From the NCBI RefSeq assembly GCF_002878395.1, contig NC_061120.1, positions 97,843,782 through 97,907,781 on the forward strand: a stretch of 64,000 nt of DNA, given 5' to 3'. Positions within the stretch are counted from its first letter, which is position 1, and every line of letters begins with the position of its first letter. Under the pieces are notes generated by a model, which was given only the letters and a program-made list of their open reading frames with translations, was not told the origin of the DNA and did no database searches. Both the position numbers and the translations under genes were made by a program. This document shows positions 1 through 11,559 of this stretch, piece by piece. The DNA is from Capsicum annuum (Eukaryota; Streptophyta; Magnoliopsida; Solanales; Solanaceae).

Positions 1-2480
1 TCGAGTTCTTAGTAATGTCTTTTGGGTTTACCAATGCCTTAGCAACATTTATGGATCTTATGAATTGGGTGTTCTGCCAGTTTCTAGATTTGTTCATTAT
101 TGTGTCTATTAATGATATTGTGGTATTTGAAGAGTGAGGCGAATCATGCTGATAACCTCTATATTATGTTGCAGACCCTAAAAGAATTAACACTTGTATG
201 ATAAATTTTTGAATTATTAATTTTAGCTGAACGCTGTTTCTCTTTTGGGTCATGTTGTATCGAGTGAAAGGATCATTGTGGATCCACAGAAGGTGGCAGT
301 GGTAAAAAATGGCCTAGACCTATGACTCCAATTGATATTCGGAGCTTCCTAGGATTTGCTGGTTATTATATAAGGTTTCTGGACGGCTTCTTCTCCATTA
401 TAGATCTATTGACTAAGTTGACCCAGTAGAAGGTGAAATTTCTATGATCGGATACTTGTGAGGGGAGTTTTGAGAAACTAAAAGATCGGTTGACTTCTTT
501 TTTGATTTTGACTCTACCCTAGGGTACTGATGGCTTTGTTATCTATTATGATGCATCTCGGGTGGGACTTAGTTGTGTCTTGATACAAGATAGTAGAGGT
601 GTGGCATATTTCTTATAGACAATAAAATCCTAAGAAGAATTATTTGACTAATGATTTGGAATTATTAGACGTGGTGTTCACATTGAAGATTTGGCGATAT
701 TATTTTTATGGGATCCATGTTGATATTTATTCTGATCATAAGATACAGCAATACACGTTCATTCAGAAGAAGTTATATGTCATGTAAAAAGAGATGGCTT
801 GAGTTTCTAAAGGACTATGACACGAGTCTTCACTATCACCCAAGTAAAGCTAACATGATTGCTGATGCTCTTAACAGGTTGTACATGGAGAGCTTATCTT
901 ATGTGGATGACTAGAAGCAGGATATTGTTATGGATATTCACCATTTGGCTAATCTTGGAGTTCGTCTTTTAGATTTTGAGTATGGTGGTGTGTTGGTGCA
1001 AGAGGTGGCGAAATCATCTCTTGGTGTTGAGGTAACAGAGAAGCAGTTATTGGAACCTATATTGATGTAAATAAAGGACGATGTAGGTAGGCAGAAAGTG
1101 ATTAATTTCAATATTGGTGGTGATGGTATCTTGAGGTACCAAGAGAGGCTGTGTGTTTTGATGTTGATGGGTTGCTAAGAATTTTGGCCAAAGCTCAAGA
1201 GTCGTGTTATACGGATCATCCTGGTTCAAAAAAGATGTATCATGATCTTAAGGAGATATATTAGTAGAATAATATGAAGAAGGATATGGCTAATTTCATG
1301 GCTAAGTGCATGGTGTGTGAGCAAGTGAAGGTGAAGTTGCGGATAGATGGATTATTTTAAGAAATCGAACTGCCTTTATGGAAATGGTAAATAATTAGTA
1401 TGGATTTTGTTATCGGTCTTCCACAATCTCAAAATCAGTTTGATACTATTTGGGTCATCATGGATAGGATGACTAAGTCTGCTCACTTCTTACCGGGGAG
1501 AACTAATTACTTTGTTGAGGACAATGCAATGTTGTTTATTCAAGAGATCATGAAGTTTCATAGTATGCCTATTTCTATTACTTTTAATCAAGGTACTCAT
1601 TTTTTATTGAAGTTTTGACACTCATTTAAGAGAGGTTTGGGCGCTAGGGTGAGCCTCAGTACCACTTTCCACTAGCAGGTAGATGGGCAAGCAGAGAGAA
1701 GCATTCAGACATTGGAGGATATGCTTAGATCTTATGGGATTGACTTTGATGGATGTTGATTGAGCACTTGAATCTCACAGAATTTGCCTACAACAACAAT
1801 TACCACTATTGCATTGGTATGGCTCCTTGTGATACCTTGTATGGTAGGAGGTTCCGTTCTCCTATTGGGTGGTTCAAAGTTTGTGAGGATGAGTTATTTG
1901 GACTTGATTTGGTTCACCAAGCCATGGAGAAGGTGAAGGTGATTTGAGATAGGCTTATGACCACCCAAAGTCATCAAAAGTCCGACGTGAATGTGAGACA
2001 AAGGGAGTTGGAGTTTAATGTTAGTGACTGAGTGTTCTTAAGAGAGTGATGCATTTTGGGAAGGAGGCAAAGCCTAGTCCCCGTTATGTTGGTTCGTATT
2101 TGTTTTTTAGGAGGGTTGGTAATGCTTTATATAAATTTGAGTTGCTTTCTATCATGGGCTCTATTAATCAGGTCTTCCATGTCTTGATGTTGAAGAAGTG
2201 CGTAGGTGATCCTTCGTTGGTAGTTTATTTGGAAGGTGAGGGTATTTCAGATTCCTTGTCTTATGAGGAAGTTCCAATCGAGAACTTCGATCAATAATTT
2301 TGTCTGTTGTGTATGATAGACTTGACTTTGGTAAGGTTCTTTGGAGGAACCAAAAGTTTGCGAAAGCTACTTGGGAAGCTGAGGAGGACAAGAAGTCAAA
2401 ATACCCATTCTTGTTCCCCGTTCTGGATAATCGTCCTTAAGATATGTGTTAATTTTGACATTTTTTTTGACTTTGTTAAA
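1..2480 (+). pseudogene. Broken gypsy pol (RT C-terminus, RNase H, integrase, C-terminal tail)
   Basis: Translating across frames gives, in order: an RT piece with MSFGFTNA near 18-45 and the catalytic loop at about 109-120, read INDI where active enzymes have a Y/F-x-D-D box, so one aspartate is lost; RNase H with YYDASRVGLS at 541-573 and its C-terminal HYHPSKANMIADALNR at 833-880; integrase core with MDFVIGLPQ from 1400 and IMDRMTKSAHF near 1460; a second catalytic site reading TFNQGTHF (1581-1604), with Asn in place of Asp; FAYNNNYH and LYGRRFRSP at 1783-1866; and the tail motif SPRYVGSY near 2070-2100. At least eight stops and several frameshifts separate these pieces. The frame cannot make an active enzyme. 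The family assignment is secure; the exact lineage (chromovirus, Del/Tekay-like) is inferred. Confidence 0.88.
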
Positions 2481-2556
2481 GGTAAGTATGGGTGTGTTTC
2501 TGTGTCAAATTATGCCAAAGGATGCCTTGACCCATCATTCGAGGATGAATGATCCT

Positions 2557-2570
2557 AAGGGGGGGGAGAA
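2557..2570 (+). other. Polypurine tract of E1
   Basis: An uninterrupted purine run, AAGGGGGGGGAGAA, directly precedes the LTR start TGAAATATCC. It would prime plus-strand DNA synthesis. It follows a GAGGATGAATG stretch resembling the end of pol in these elements. Confidence 0.85.
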
Positions 2571-2649
2571 TGAAATATCCCAGGTTTTTGTCCCTGGAAA
2601 ATTTTGAGTCCTGCGCTCACTACCCTGACTATGGCTCTCCTTAAGATTA

Positions 2650-3040
2650 ATAGGGAGTCATTACGGGTCATAGGATCTAGTCGTAGTGTGCCTAGTGAGA
2701 TTTTTTGATGTCACTATTTTGACTACGACTACCATGTTACGAGTCGTAAAGATTCTAAATGACTTGTATATCCTTTTTCGTAAGGTAACCAGCGTGATGC
2801 CCAAAGTGTTCTATCCTGAGTAAGATTAGGATGTAATGAGTCGTAAGGTCATTTTTGTTACCATACCAATATTAGTGGTTTGGGACACTGCCCAAACTAC
2901 GACTGAGGGGGAATAAGTCATAGGGTGGCCCTATGAGTCGTAAGGTCACCCTAATAACTGGCGGCTTATTTTTCCCAATTTTTAATAAGGGTATTTTGAC
3001 ATTTACCTTTTATTTCAATAATAACTCATGACCTATAAAC
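2650..3040 (+). promoter_or_regulatory. U3 promoter region of the E1 LTR with repeated ACGACTC-type motif
   Basis: The TATA box is probably TATAAAC at 3034-3040. Upstream lie repeated short motifs: GAGTCGTAAGGTC at 2838-2850 and again at 2935-2947, CTACGACT copies near 2732 and 2897, and a 15-bp near-palindrome ATAGGGTGGCCCTAT at 2920-2934. The repeats occupy only the 70-380 bp before the TATA box. Confidence 0.6.
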
Positions 3041-4154
3041 ATACCTGGGACCCTATTTTTATCCATAATACATATCAAATACACTCTCTTTTCTCTCAGA
3101 TCCTCTCAAGAATCAATACTTAGAGTTTCCAAGAATTTGGTCAAGTGGAGCTTCAAGAGTTGAATTCTCTCCATAATCTTGGGTATTCCAGGCATATGAA
3201 TCTACCCTTAAACTAGTTTTATCTAATGCATGAATTTAGAAGGTTAATTATGTGGAACTAAAATAAGGGTTTTGATATGGTTGAGGAATTTGACATGAAT
3301 GGCTCTTAAACTGATTTCCCCTTGTTTATTATGCATTATTCATGCTTTGTTAAAAGTTTTGTACGTGTTGGGTGCATAGGATTGGTGAATAATCAAAGGG
3401 GTTATGATTTCACCAATTGTGATGAATTTTGCTTTGGCATATGGTTTTGGAAATTGAGTTCCCTCCACCTAAATGAAATTGATAATGATACATGGCTTTG
3501 TTACGTGTTTTGACTTGCTCACTTGAACTAATGCATTGGCATAAAAGTTTAATGAACCACAGTATGATTTTATTGAAATTCGGGGTATGTGAATCCTTCC
3601 TATGAATGTGAATTGAACCTAAGGGGTCATGAATTTCCGGTTAATGGATTTTGGTGTGATAATGAACTTGTAACTGGGATTCATATGATGATACTAACGG
3701 GATTCCTAAATGCATAATTAGTTCAATAAATTAGGAATGTGTGTTAAATATTTTTATTAATATTAAATATGGATTGTGTAGCCGAGCCATGAAATGGAGG
3801 TCCCAAGAGACCAACACTGAAAATTGTACTGGTCAGCGTATGGTTCTAAATGACAGGGAGGTTTGAGTCCCTCTTATTATAATTATATGATTGGGAGTTT
3901 CTAGTTCCCCATGTTATATAAATTGGTGCTTAAGTAACCTTTTATTTATGTTAGGAGGTTTGAGTCCCCCACCAGGCATATAACATAAGTTTATCCTTTG
4001 GTTCTTGTGGCTACATGCATAGGCCCTTGCAACTGGGGGAGATCTGGGCCTAGATAGCCTGCATGTGCCTTGATCATGATAGTTATGCTACATAATCTAG
4101 GTTAAGATTTTAAAAGTTCATGCTAATCCTTGTTCCCTACCCCAATATGTGATA

Positions 4155-4192
4155 AACACACACATACACACACATATATATATATATGTATG
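4155..4192. repeat. CA/TA microsatellite inside the E1 LTR
   Basis: A run of ACACAC turns into ATATAT over about 38 bp with few interruptions. No function is implied. Confidence 0.9.
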
Positions 4193-4785
4193 TTTGTATT
4201 TGTATTTCATGATGTGCATTGGATTTGACTGGTTTTAAATTATTACTCATGACATTATCTTATCCTTTATACCTGAATTACATGCTAGCGCCCAAACCAC
4301 TAACCATCTACGGACGCTGTATGCCCATGCAATGTATGTGCCAACAATTCTTTTACCTTTCTTGCCTAATGATAAGGCGTTCGTGCATAGATCGTGTGTT
4401 AACTTGAAGTGGTGAGCTTCCATCTTTTGGATTAATTCTTCTTATGTTTTGGTTTCTTATGTCTTAGACTTTGTTTCAGTCTTGTTTTTCATTATGGTTG
4501 GGGGCATATCCCGACACTTTATTGGTATTTAGTTTTGTTAGAGGTTTTGTGGGTACTGTGGAGTTGGGTGTTGTATTGCTAGTTGGTAATGGTTATTAGT
4601 ATCGGTTGGTGGTTATTCATATAACTTATTACCTCTGAACTTATGTTACTCTATTTTGTTTTATGTTCGGACTTCAGTTAACGTCAGTATATCTTATGTT
4701 TGTTTGACTAGGAAATGGGGGTGGTTTCTGGTCCTCAGCGGACTTGATATGCCCGTCACGACCATGCCCTGTTTGGGTCGTGACC

Positions 4786-6560
4786 CTAATCCAACACCTA
4801 AAGAATCACAAAACATGGTAAAACCCACACCCTCCTTGGGGAGAGTCAATATTGGAGCGGAAGTCAACAAATCCTTGAGCATTTGAAAGCATCAGACCAC
4901 TGAAAAGAAATCTTCTTCTGAGTAAACTTAGTCAAAAGAGCTGCAGTTGATGAGAAACACTCAATAAAACACTAATAATAACCTGCCAATCCAACAAAGC
5001 ACTGAATCTCTGTGGGCTAAGTTGGCCTATCCCAATCATAAACCGCTGCAACCTTGGTTGGATAAACCATGATACCTTATTTAGTTATGACATGACTAAA
5101 GAAAGAAATACACTATAACTAAAACTCACACTTTGAGAACTTGTAATACAACTTCTCATCCCTCAATCCCTGAAGCATATTCCATAAATTTTACTCATGC
5201 TCAGCCTCACTCTTGGATTACACCAAGATATCATCTATAAATACAATAACATGGGAGTTGAGATACGATCGAAACACCTGGTTCATAACCTCCATGAAAG
5301 TGAAAGGGATATTGGTTTACCAAAAAAACATGACCAGGAACTCATTATGAACATATCAAGTCAGAAAATCTATCTTCGGTATATCCGATGCTTTAATCCT
5401 AAACTGGTGATAACTGAACTTCAAATAATCTTTGATAACACCACATCACACTAGAGCTGATCAATTAAGCTGATCAATTAAGTCACCAATATGGGGAAAA
5501 GGATACTTATTCTTAACCGTTACCTTGTTCAACTGTCGATAATCAATACACATACGCATAGATCCATCCATCTTCATCACAAACAAGACAGTCGGATCCC
5601 AAGGTGATCTACTCAGTCAGATAACTCTTTTATACAACAAATTCTGCTATTGATCCTTCATTTCCTTCAACTCGGTTGGGGACATCCTATAAGAAGGAAT
5701 AAAGATGGGCTTGTTGCCCGGATCAACATGAATGGAAAAATCAATATCATAATCCGGAGGCATACTAGGCATATCCATAGGGAACACATCCATAAACTTA
5801 TGGACAATACAAATATAATCTAAGAAAAGAGATAAGGCAACACTAGTAACATGAATATGAGACAAATAAGACAAACATCCCATCTCCACTAATTGATGCT
5901 ACTGAATATACAATATGACCCTCTTCAGTCCTGAATAAAGGGCACCCTTCCAAGCTATCCTTGGCATACCGAGTGAATCTAAAGTCATAGTCTTAGCAAA
6001 ACAATATAAGACAACATAATAAGGATCCAACCAATCTATACCCAAAATAACATCAAATTAATCTATATCTAAACACAATCGAATTTACGCAAGTCTTATG
6101 GCTAGAAAATGTCATAACACAATATCGGTATACCCGATGCACCACTAAGCAGTCTCCTACTAGGGTAAATACAAAACTAGGTATGGCAAGAGGCTCACTA
6201 ATAGTATCAAAACCCAAAGAAAAATACAAATTCATATAGGAGAAGGTCTATCTAGGATCAAATAACATATATAAAGAACTAAATAAAACGGGGACAATAC
6301 ATGTAATCACAACATCAGAAGCCTCTGCCTCTAGAGTGGCTGGTATGGCATAACACTATCCACGACTACCAACTAGCTGAATATTCCCCTAACCACCACC
6401 ATAAGCTCCATTACCTCTACCCCACACAGCTCTGGTATCACCCCAACCCTTCAAAACAAAAATAGAAGTAGCTTTAAATAGATGGTATGGATAGTCTTTA
6501 GCTAAATGGCCAAACTTATCACACATTAAGCAACCTTTAAACCTGTCCTGATAGCGTACC
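4786..6560 (-). pseudogene. Element C: broken gypsy gag-pol, minus strand
   Basis: On the minus strand, from right to left: a zinc knuckle, CLMCDKFGHLAKDY near 6485-6535, with the last Cys replaced by Tyr; protease, with FSLGFDTISEPLAIP and LVGDCLVVHRVYR in 6053-6235; the linker before RT, with MDVFPMDMPSMPPDYDIDF and PSYRMSPTELKEMK in 5647-5889; RT, with [20 protein letters not shown] near 5505-5585 and an intact catalytic box VFIDDILVY near 5217-5250; and RNase H with MFCDSLGVGLGS near 4790-4830, where similarity stops at the E1 LTR. Integrase is therefore cut off. A 14-bp tandem duplication sits near 5456-5483. Many stops make it non-functional, though the RT active site is preserved. Confidence 0.85.
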
Positions 6561-6989
6561 CTCTTGGCGCCTCTCTTGTACTCTTAAGAAGTAGATCCCT
6601 ATGTCCACGCCTGCTCCCTTATACTATGGAATGACACCCCAAGAACAATCATTTAAGTCATGGTTCCCTGGAAAGCAAGTCGTAAAACAAGTTTTAACTG
6701 GTCGAGACCCCACTAGAGGGGGTAACATAGATAAATGCCAAACTCCTAACCTTGGAGAAATATACTAAGATATTAGCACTGAAAGAGAAATAGTACTATA
6801 AAAATAAGTAGTTCCTAAAATAGAAGCAGGTGCTATAGGAGGAACCATACTTTAAAATGGAGGAACACTCGGCATAACCAAAAGAGAACCCTCTAAATAG
6901 GTTAGAAAATATAGCAATATTTCCTCCAAAACAAAGACAGACAAACCCTTTGGAACTGAAGTAGAACCCACATCTCAAACCTACTCAGC
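6561..6989. other. No recognised feature; possibly the gag region of element C
   Basis: By position it should hold the gag of element C on the minus strand, but I could not match either strand to gag motifs. A 60-codon minus-strand frame at 6796-6978 has no family resemblance and is probably chance. Confidence 0.4.
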
Positions 6990-7340
6990 ATGAGGCTAAG
7001 GGGAGAGTCCCTTAGCACTTCTCCTAGATAGGTCTAAACCACGAGCCCATCCACTCCCTCAAGTCCATTGATGACTTAAGGCTCACCCTTTGGATAAAGA
7101 CTCCGCTTCTTTGCTATATAAGTCTACAGAGATAGAAGCCAAGAGAAGCACAAATCTAGTGTTTGTCTTAGATTCTTTACAACTAAAACCCTTCAATTCT
7201 TGTTAATCTTTACTACTCTAGAAAATCCCCCATTTGCATTTTGTACTGCTTGCTAATTTTAACAAGTTTGAGAAGGATTTTTGACGTATTTCCTATGGGA
7301 TCGATTTCAACCTAGTCGGGTTACTATACATGGTTATTGA
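6990..7340 (+). repeat. LTR-like fragment of an unidentified family
   Basis: A TATATAAG-like box lies near 7115-7125, followed about 90 bp later by a T-rich and CCCCC-containing stretch. The segment closes with TTTCCTATGGGATCG and AACCTAGTCGGGTTA, the same closing phrase as the solo LTR near 46270-46300 (CCCTGTGGGATT, CAACCTAGTTGGGT). This suggests the 3' part of an LTR. No boundaries or duplication were found. Confidence 0.4.
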
Positions 7341-7700
7341 TATGGATTTCAGATATGATTATTAATATTCTCTATCAACATGTTTAACGATATAGATATC
7401 GATATAATTAATTATTAATGGTTCATAGACATGATATGGCTTATAGATATTATATGGCACATATGTATGTTATGGTTTGTAGAAATGGTTAAGGGCTTCT
7501 AGGTATGATTCATAGATTATAGATGTGATTAGACCTTTCTAACTGTATTATTTCTATTTAATTCTTTAATTATTATTTTTTGGCTTTTAGGCCATTTTTC
7601 ACCAAGTTAGCCTGTTGTATCTAGCTTTGGGATATGGTTCAGCATACCTACTAGTGGGATAGAGTAGGTTCCATCCTGATTCAAGAATTAGGTCATGACA
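7341..7700 (+). repeat. LTR tail of element A
   Basis: Ends GGTCATGACA at 7700, followed by a mutated tRNA-iMet primer site (around 7704-7720, GTATTAAAACTATG where GTATCAGAGC is expected). The last ~60 bp, with GGGATAGAGTAGGTT, match the reverse complement of the LTR end of element D near 43460-43510, so A and D are one family. The left limit is uncertain. Confidence 0.6.
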
Positions 7701-7851
7701 AAATTTGTATTAAAACTATGTTTTTCTGATATGGTTGTTACTAGAGCAAATGTCTAGTAGCGTACCACAAATAAAAACAATAATGTCTATTTATTATCTT
7801 TGAAAGGCTATAGGATATTCTTAGGAGTTCTTCAATTCTATCACTTATTTC

Positions 7852-9125
7852 ATGCTAAGAGTCATAGTTCTAAGCATTCCTTTAGTTTTTGTCTTTCGCA
7901 GAAAGCTAGAACACGTGCTATCTCTACATGAGATGAGTGTCTTGAGACCGAGACTAGGGCTCCCATCATTGTTTATGAATTACCTAGATATTGTGGACAA
8001 CCTCGAGTTTTGTCCCCAATTAAGGTATAGTATCGCTGGGCTACCCCAAAACCTATTCTCATTCTAAAGCCAAAGATTCTTCCGCCCCAGCCAATGGTGG
8101 GCCAAGTCTAACCCTAGCTCTTTTAGGATTTATTTCTTCTCAGTGCTCAGGGATGCTTTGGTTTAGTTTGTTTGATTTTTTGGTGGTTCAAGGTCTACAT
8201 ATCAGAGTGGTATTATGATAGGGGAACAACCTATAGATGTGGCTCCCAGAGTTTAGGTCCCTCCTGCACCTATAGTTATTCAATCAGTAGGTACCGAGCC
8301 TACTATATTTGCAACGAGCAGAGGATGTTTGGTAAATGCTTGAGTTTGGTTCCACCTAGGTCTTTGGTGCCCCAAGAGCTGATTTATATAAGTTTATGAT
8401 TCCTTATAAGGATAGGCTCCATAATTTTGCCCTATTTAAGACTCATGGTGCAAATTACACAACTTTTTAATTGGACTTGGAAGCTCAATATTAGTGGAGA
8501 GGTCATCTTCATTCCAGGCCAGCTGGATCTCCTTATTTGACATGGACCCCATTCTCTAAGATCTTCTTAGAGAAGTATATCTCTCGCAGTCTTAAGGATC
8601 ATTTGAGATATCAGTTCTCAAGGTTGGAGTAGGGATCCATCCCTATTGTGAAGTATGAGGCTACTTCTATTTTTGGCTATTGTGTATGAGAAGGTTCATT
8701 GAATTTTCCAAGGATTAATACTTTTTTTTTGTATATATACACAAAGTTTAGTTTATGTTGGTAGGTATTTTACTAAGGTTTTTGATCATGCTCAGCCTAT
8801 GGAAAAGATACATCATGAGGCCCAAGGGGGAAGTAATAAGAGGCCCACAATATCAGGGTAGTTTTAATGGGAGCAGTCGTAGCTCATGGTTCAAAGGTAG
8901 TGGTTCTTAGGGTAGGTATCCTCTATATTTGCCGCATCTGTATCGAGATTAGTTTAACAGACTTGTTCAGGCCACACTTCAGATTACTGATTGAGGTGAA
9001 TCTAGCTACAGTGGTCATCCTGGCCAGGGTCATGGTCAGTCTTCAAAGGGTTTGTCTTCCTTCTATTCTTGTAATGATGTTTACTCCGGGTTAGCTCAAT
9101 TTTTTATTTTTAGTCCAGTTCTTGG
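7852..9125 (+). pseudogene. Element A: broken gag (N-terminal and core)
   Basis: The leader frame at 7852-8067 (EHVLSLHEMSVLRPRLG) matches a minus-strand frame at 43004-43267 in element D. The gag core follows across frames: TTF-LDLEAQY near 8455-8490, GQLDLL and WTPFSKIFLEKYISRSLKDH at 8540-8605, and FDHAQPMEK near 8785-8810. This is the retrotransposon gag fold that packages RNA. Coding similarity stops near 9125, where a minus-oriented LTR is inserted; the gag C-terminus resumes at about 11560. No start codon can be defended, because the frame is broken by stops almost every 40-70 codons. Confidence 0.8.
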
Positions 9126-9857
9126 GGTATATTATTTACACGACCTAAAACCGGGCCATGTCGTATGGGCACCTCAAACCCATAAGAACCGAAGGTCGCC
9201 CCAATAACCCAACCTAATCATCACATCAATCACAAGGGTCGGATGAATCCCGACCATATAATAAGATAGTAGAAAACATACTATAGGTCATAACTTAAAT
9301 AATGTCTACCATTTCATAGATATCAACACACTAGCCAATACACCTAATTCCACAGTCATCCATAATACCTCCATATAAACCAATGTCTAGAAATGTATGT
9401 GTCGGGACAATCCCCCAACAATAAACAAACCAAGTCAAAATGAGACTAAGTGTAAAGATAGGGGACCAAAAAGGAATGCCTTATGAAGTAAGGAAGTTCA
9501 CTACTCCCAAGTCAATGAACAAACTACTTTGATCACCTAATCACTGCGCAGTAAGAGAAGATGATGCTCCAGTCTCTATATCACGTAGGGATATAGCATT
9601 TAAAGATGGTTAGCAGTTGGAGTGATAGCATGTAACTTAATGATAAGGATAAAATAACATTATCATTTAAAGCCAAGTCATTACATCATTTTTAGTCACA
9701 TTCTTAAATACATAATAATAAATATAGACATACACAACATGTTCATATTATGCTGCAAAGGAATCAAGACTTATCGAGCATTCTCAATTCATTTTTTCCC
9801 ATGTCATGAGGTGAATAACTCCAACCCTCCATACTTATAGATTTAACATTTCTCATT

Positions 9858-10117
9858 AAGCAAGGGAGTGGAACAACAAGTAATTAATTAGGCAAGAGAC
9901 TCAAACTATAAGCCATTCGTTGGACTAGGAACTCAAACCACTACTTAATTCATTGGGCAAGGGACTAGAACCACAAGCCATATCATTAGTTAAAGGACTC
10001 AAACCATAAAACATTCATTGGACTAGGGACTTGAACCACTAGTCATTTCATTGGGTAAGGGACTCAAACCATATGCCATTTATCAAACTAGGGACTCAAA
10101 CCACTAGTAATTTTATT
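9858..10117 (-). repeat. Minisatellite, about 8 units of 31-33 bp, with a GGACTYRAACC core
   Basis: Eight diverged units follow each other, each with a core such as GGACTCAAACC or GGACTTGAACC. Two unit types (starting GGACTAGGGA or GGGCAAGGGA) partly alternate. On the LTR sense strand the core is GGTTYRAGTCC. The array lies downstream of the TATA box. Confidence 0.8.
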
Positions 10118-10984
10118 GCCATTATTAGACGGTATTTAAACTCTTAACCCCTTTAGTTCATGAATTAATATCCGTTCAATCCACTTTATATTTAAGTATT
10201 TGAACTATCCCACGTTAACACCATATGATGCCATAAAGTCTATGAGGCCATAAGGTCTTTATGGGAGTATTCATTGATTAACCACTTTATTAGGCCAATT
10301 TCTTCATTCAAATCATCATTCAACTCAAATAATACTTATCAAGACCCTTACAAGTCATTCAAACTTCTTTAGCCTTTCTATACCACACTTTAATTCCACT
10401 AATAATTGATGGTGGTACTTTAACACATAAAATAGTGATACTTAGGGACTTGGAACCCTTTCTTAGCCATCAAACCAACATAGTGATACTTTAACACATA
10501 AAATGGCTAATAATTTATTTAAAATAGCATTCATCAACCATTCATACTCATTGGGCCATTTTCCTAGGTTACCACATCATCAACATATAAATAGACATTT
10601 TATTTATACATTTTCACAAACACATTATGTGCATACCATTATCAGGACCAAATTCATAGTAGAAATCATAATGATTAGGGTTAATAAAGACCCACATATT
10701 ATACCACATACAACCATAACCCACATATGCAAATCATCATCAATAACAAGTATAAAAAGAAGTCTAACCAAAAGTTAACATTATTTATCAGTAGGCAACA
10801 AAACACTTTTCATTTGACTTTAAAATCACCACGTACACTTAGACAACTTGATTCACCGAGCTTCTTGACATCACTTTGCCTCTTTAAGATTACCCTTGAA
10901 ACTCTAGCCTCCAATTCTTCACAAATGAGGTTGAGAGAGTATTTAGGGTGTTTGATCCATTAAAATGGATTTTTTGAAGGCTAA

Positions 10985-11440
10985 AAACACTTATATAGTT
11001 AGGTTACTTTGGGTTTATGGTGTAGGAAATAACCACAAGGCCCTTAGTCAAAAGCTAAAAAATAAGCTCGTCCAGGGGTATGAATCACTTAAGGAATCAT
11101 ACCCTAGGGTATGAGTGGTACCCTAAGTCATACCCTAGAATTCTCCTAGGTCATATACAATGGTTAGTGTATGACTTTACACCCTTGAGTCATATCCAAA
11201 AGGTATGAATCGTGCAATAACTCATACACATTACCGTTCCAAAATAGTCCACGTTTGATCGAGGCATCACTTAATATGATTAGTCTTGGTACGACTCATA
11301 AGGTACAATTGGTTGGAGCCTCACTCATACCTAGGATAGTAAGTGAGCATCACCATACTGCTTAGGGTACGATAGGGGGGAGAGAGAATGATACGACTTG
11401 TATCAAAGGGGTATAACTGATGCCCCTAGTCGTACCCACC
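10985..11440 (-). promoter_or_regulatory. U3 promoter of the inserted LTR, with a perfect 18-bp palindrome
   Basis: The minus-strand TATATAAG at 10990-10997 is preceded, in sense direction, by many CATACCCTA, ACGACTCATA and GTATGA repeats. TCATACCCTAGGGTATGA at 11097-11114 is a perfect palindrome. The motif type is the same as in the LTR at 61773. Confidence 0.6.
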
Positions 11441-11559
11441 CAGTGACATCAAATGAAGAAATTTATTAATGTTTTAAAGACTAGGTATGTCAGTTATGGT
11501 TTTGTATTCTTTTGTTATTTCTCGATAGAGTTCCCAAGTACTGGAGTAATTATTTCTTT

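Larger units (their letters stand above)
1..4785 (+). mobile_element. E1: 3' portion of a Ty3/gypsy LTR retrotransposon
   Basis: Decayed pol runs from the window edge into a polypurine tract and then a 2.2-kb LTR, the order expected for the 3' half of a gypsy element. Gag, protease, the 5' LTR and the N-terminal RT lie off the left edge. The right LTR end abuts a minus-strand RNase H (element C), so E1 probably jumped into C; the other half of C and a copy of the flank near CCTAA (4785-4789) should lie left of the window. The LTR type is shared with 9133-11440, 28298-28852 and 61773-64000. Confidence 0.85.
2571..4785 (+). repeat. 3' LTR of E1 (TGTAACACCC-type, mutated start)
   Basis: Begins TGAAATATCCC right after the polypurine tract and ends near GGGTCGTGAC, where a minus-strand RNase H begins. 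Inside are a U3 rich in GAGTCGTAAGGTC motifs, a TATAAAC box at 3034-3040, a CT-rich stretch after it, and GGTTTGAGTCCC copies near 3865 and 3958. The end of this LTR and that at 61773 share blocks, for example GGGGGCATATCCCGAC near 4500 against GGGGGATATCCCGAC near 63805. The right end is set by loss of similarity, not by a duplication. Confidence 0.8.
9133..11440 (-). repeat. Minus-oriented LTR inserted in the gag of element A
   Basis: Left end TTACACGACCTAAAACC is a mutated reverse complement of an LTR 3' end. GTCGGGACAATCCCCCAAC near 9400 is the antisense of the block in the E1 and 61773 LTRs. A minus-strand TATATAAG lies at 10990-10997, and the U3 motif cluster lies beyond it at 11040-11440. 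No pol is attached, so it is a solo LTR or the only survivor of an element. Element A gag continues on both sides. The right end is approximate (11440-11560) because the TGTAACACCC start is not preserved. Confidence 0.75.

Noticed and set aside
4155..4192. Z-DNA or regulatory role for the CA/TA tract
   Set aside because: Short, common microsatellite in an LTR; nothing beyond composition supports a role.
9858..10117. tRNA genes or tRNA-derived SINE
   Set aside because: Only the B-box-like core is present. I found no A box at proper spacing, no cloverleaf and no SINE tail.
10503..10963. Two overlapping plus-strand frames of 78-91 codons
   Set aside because: They are antisense within a minus-oriented LTR and have no protein similarity.
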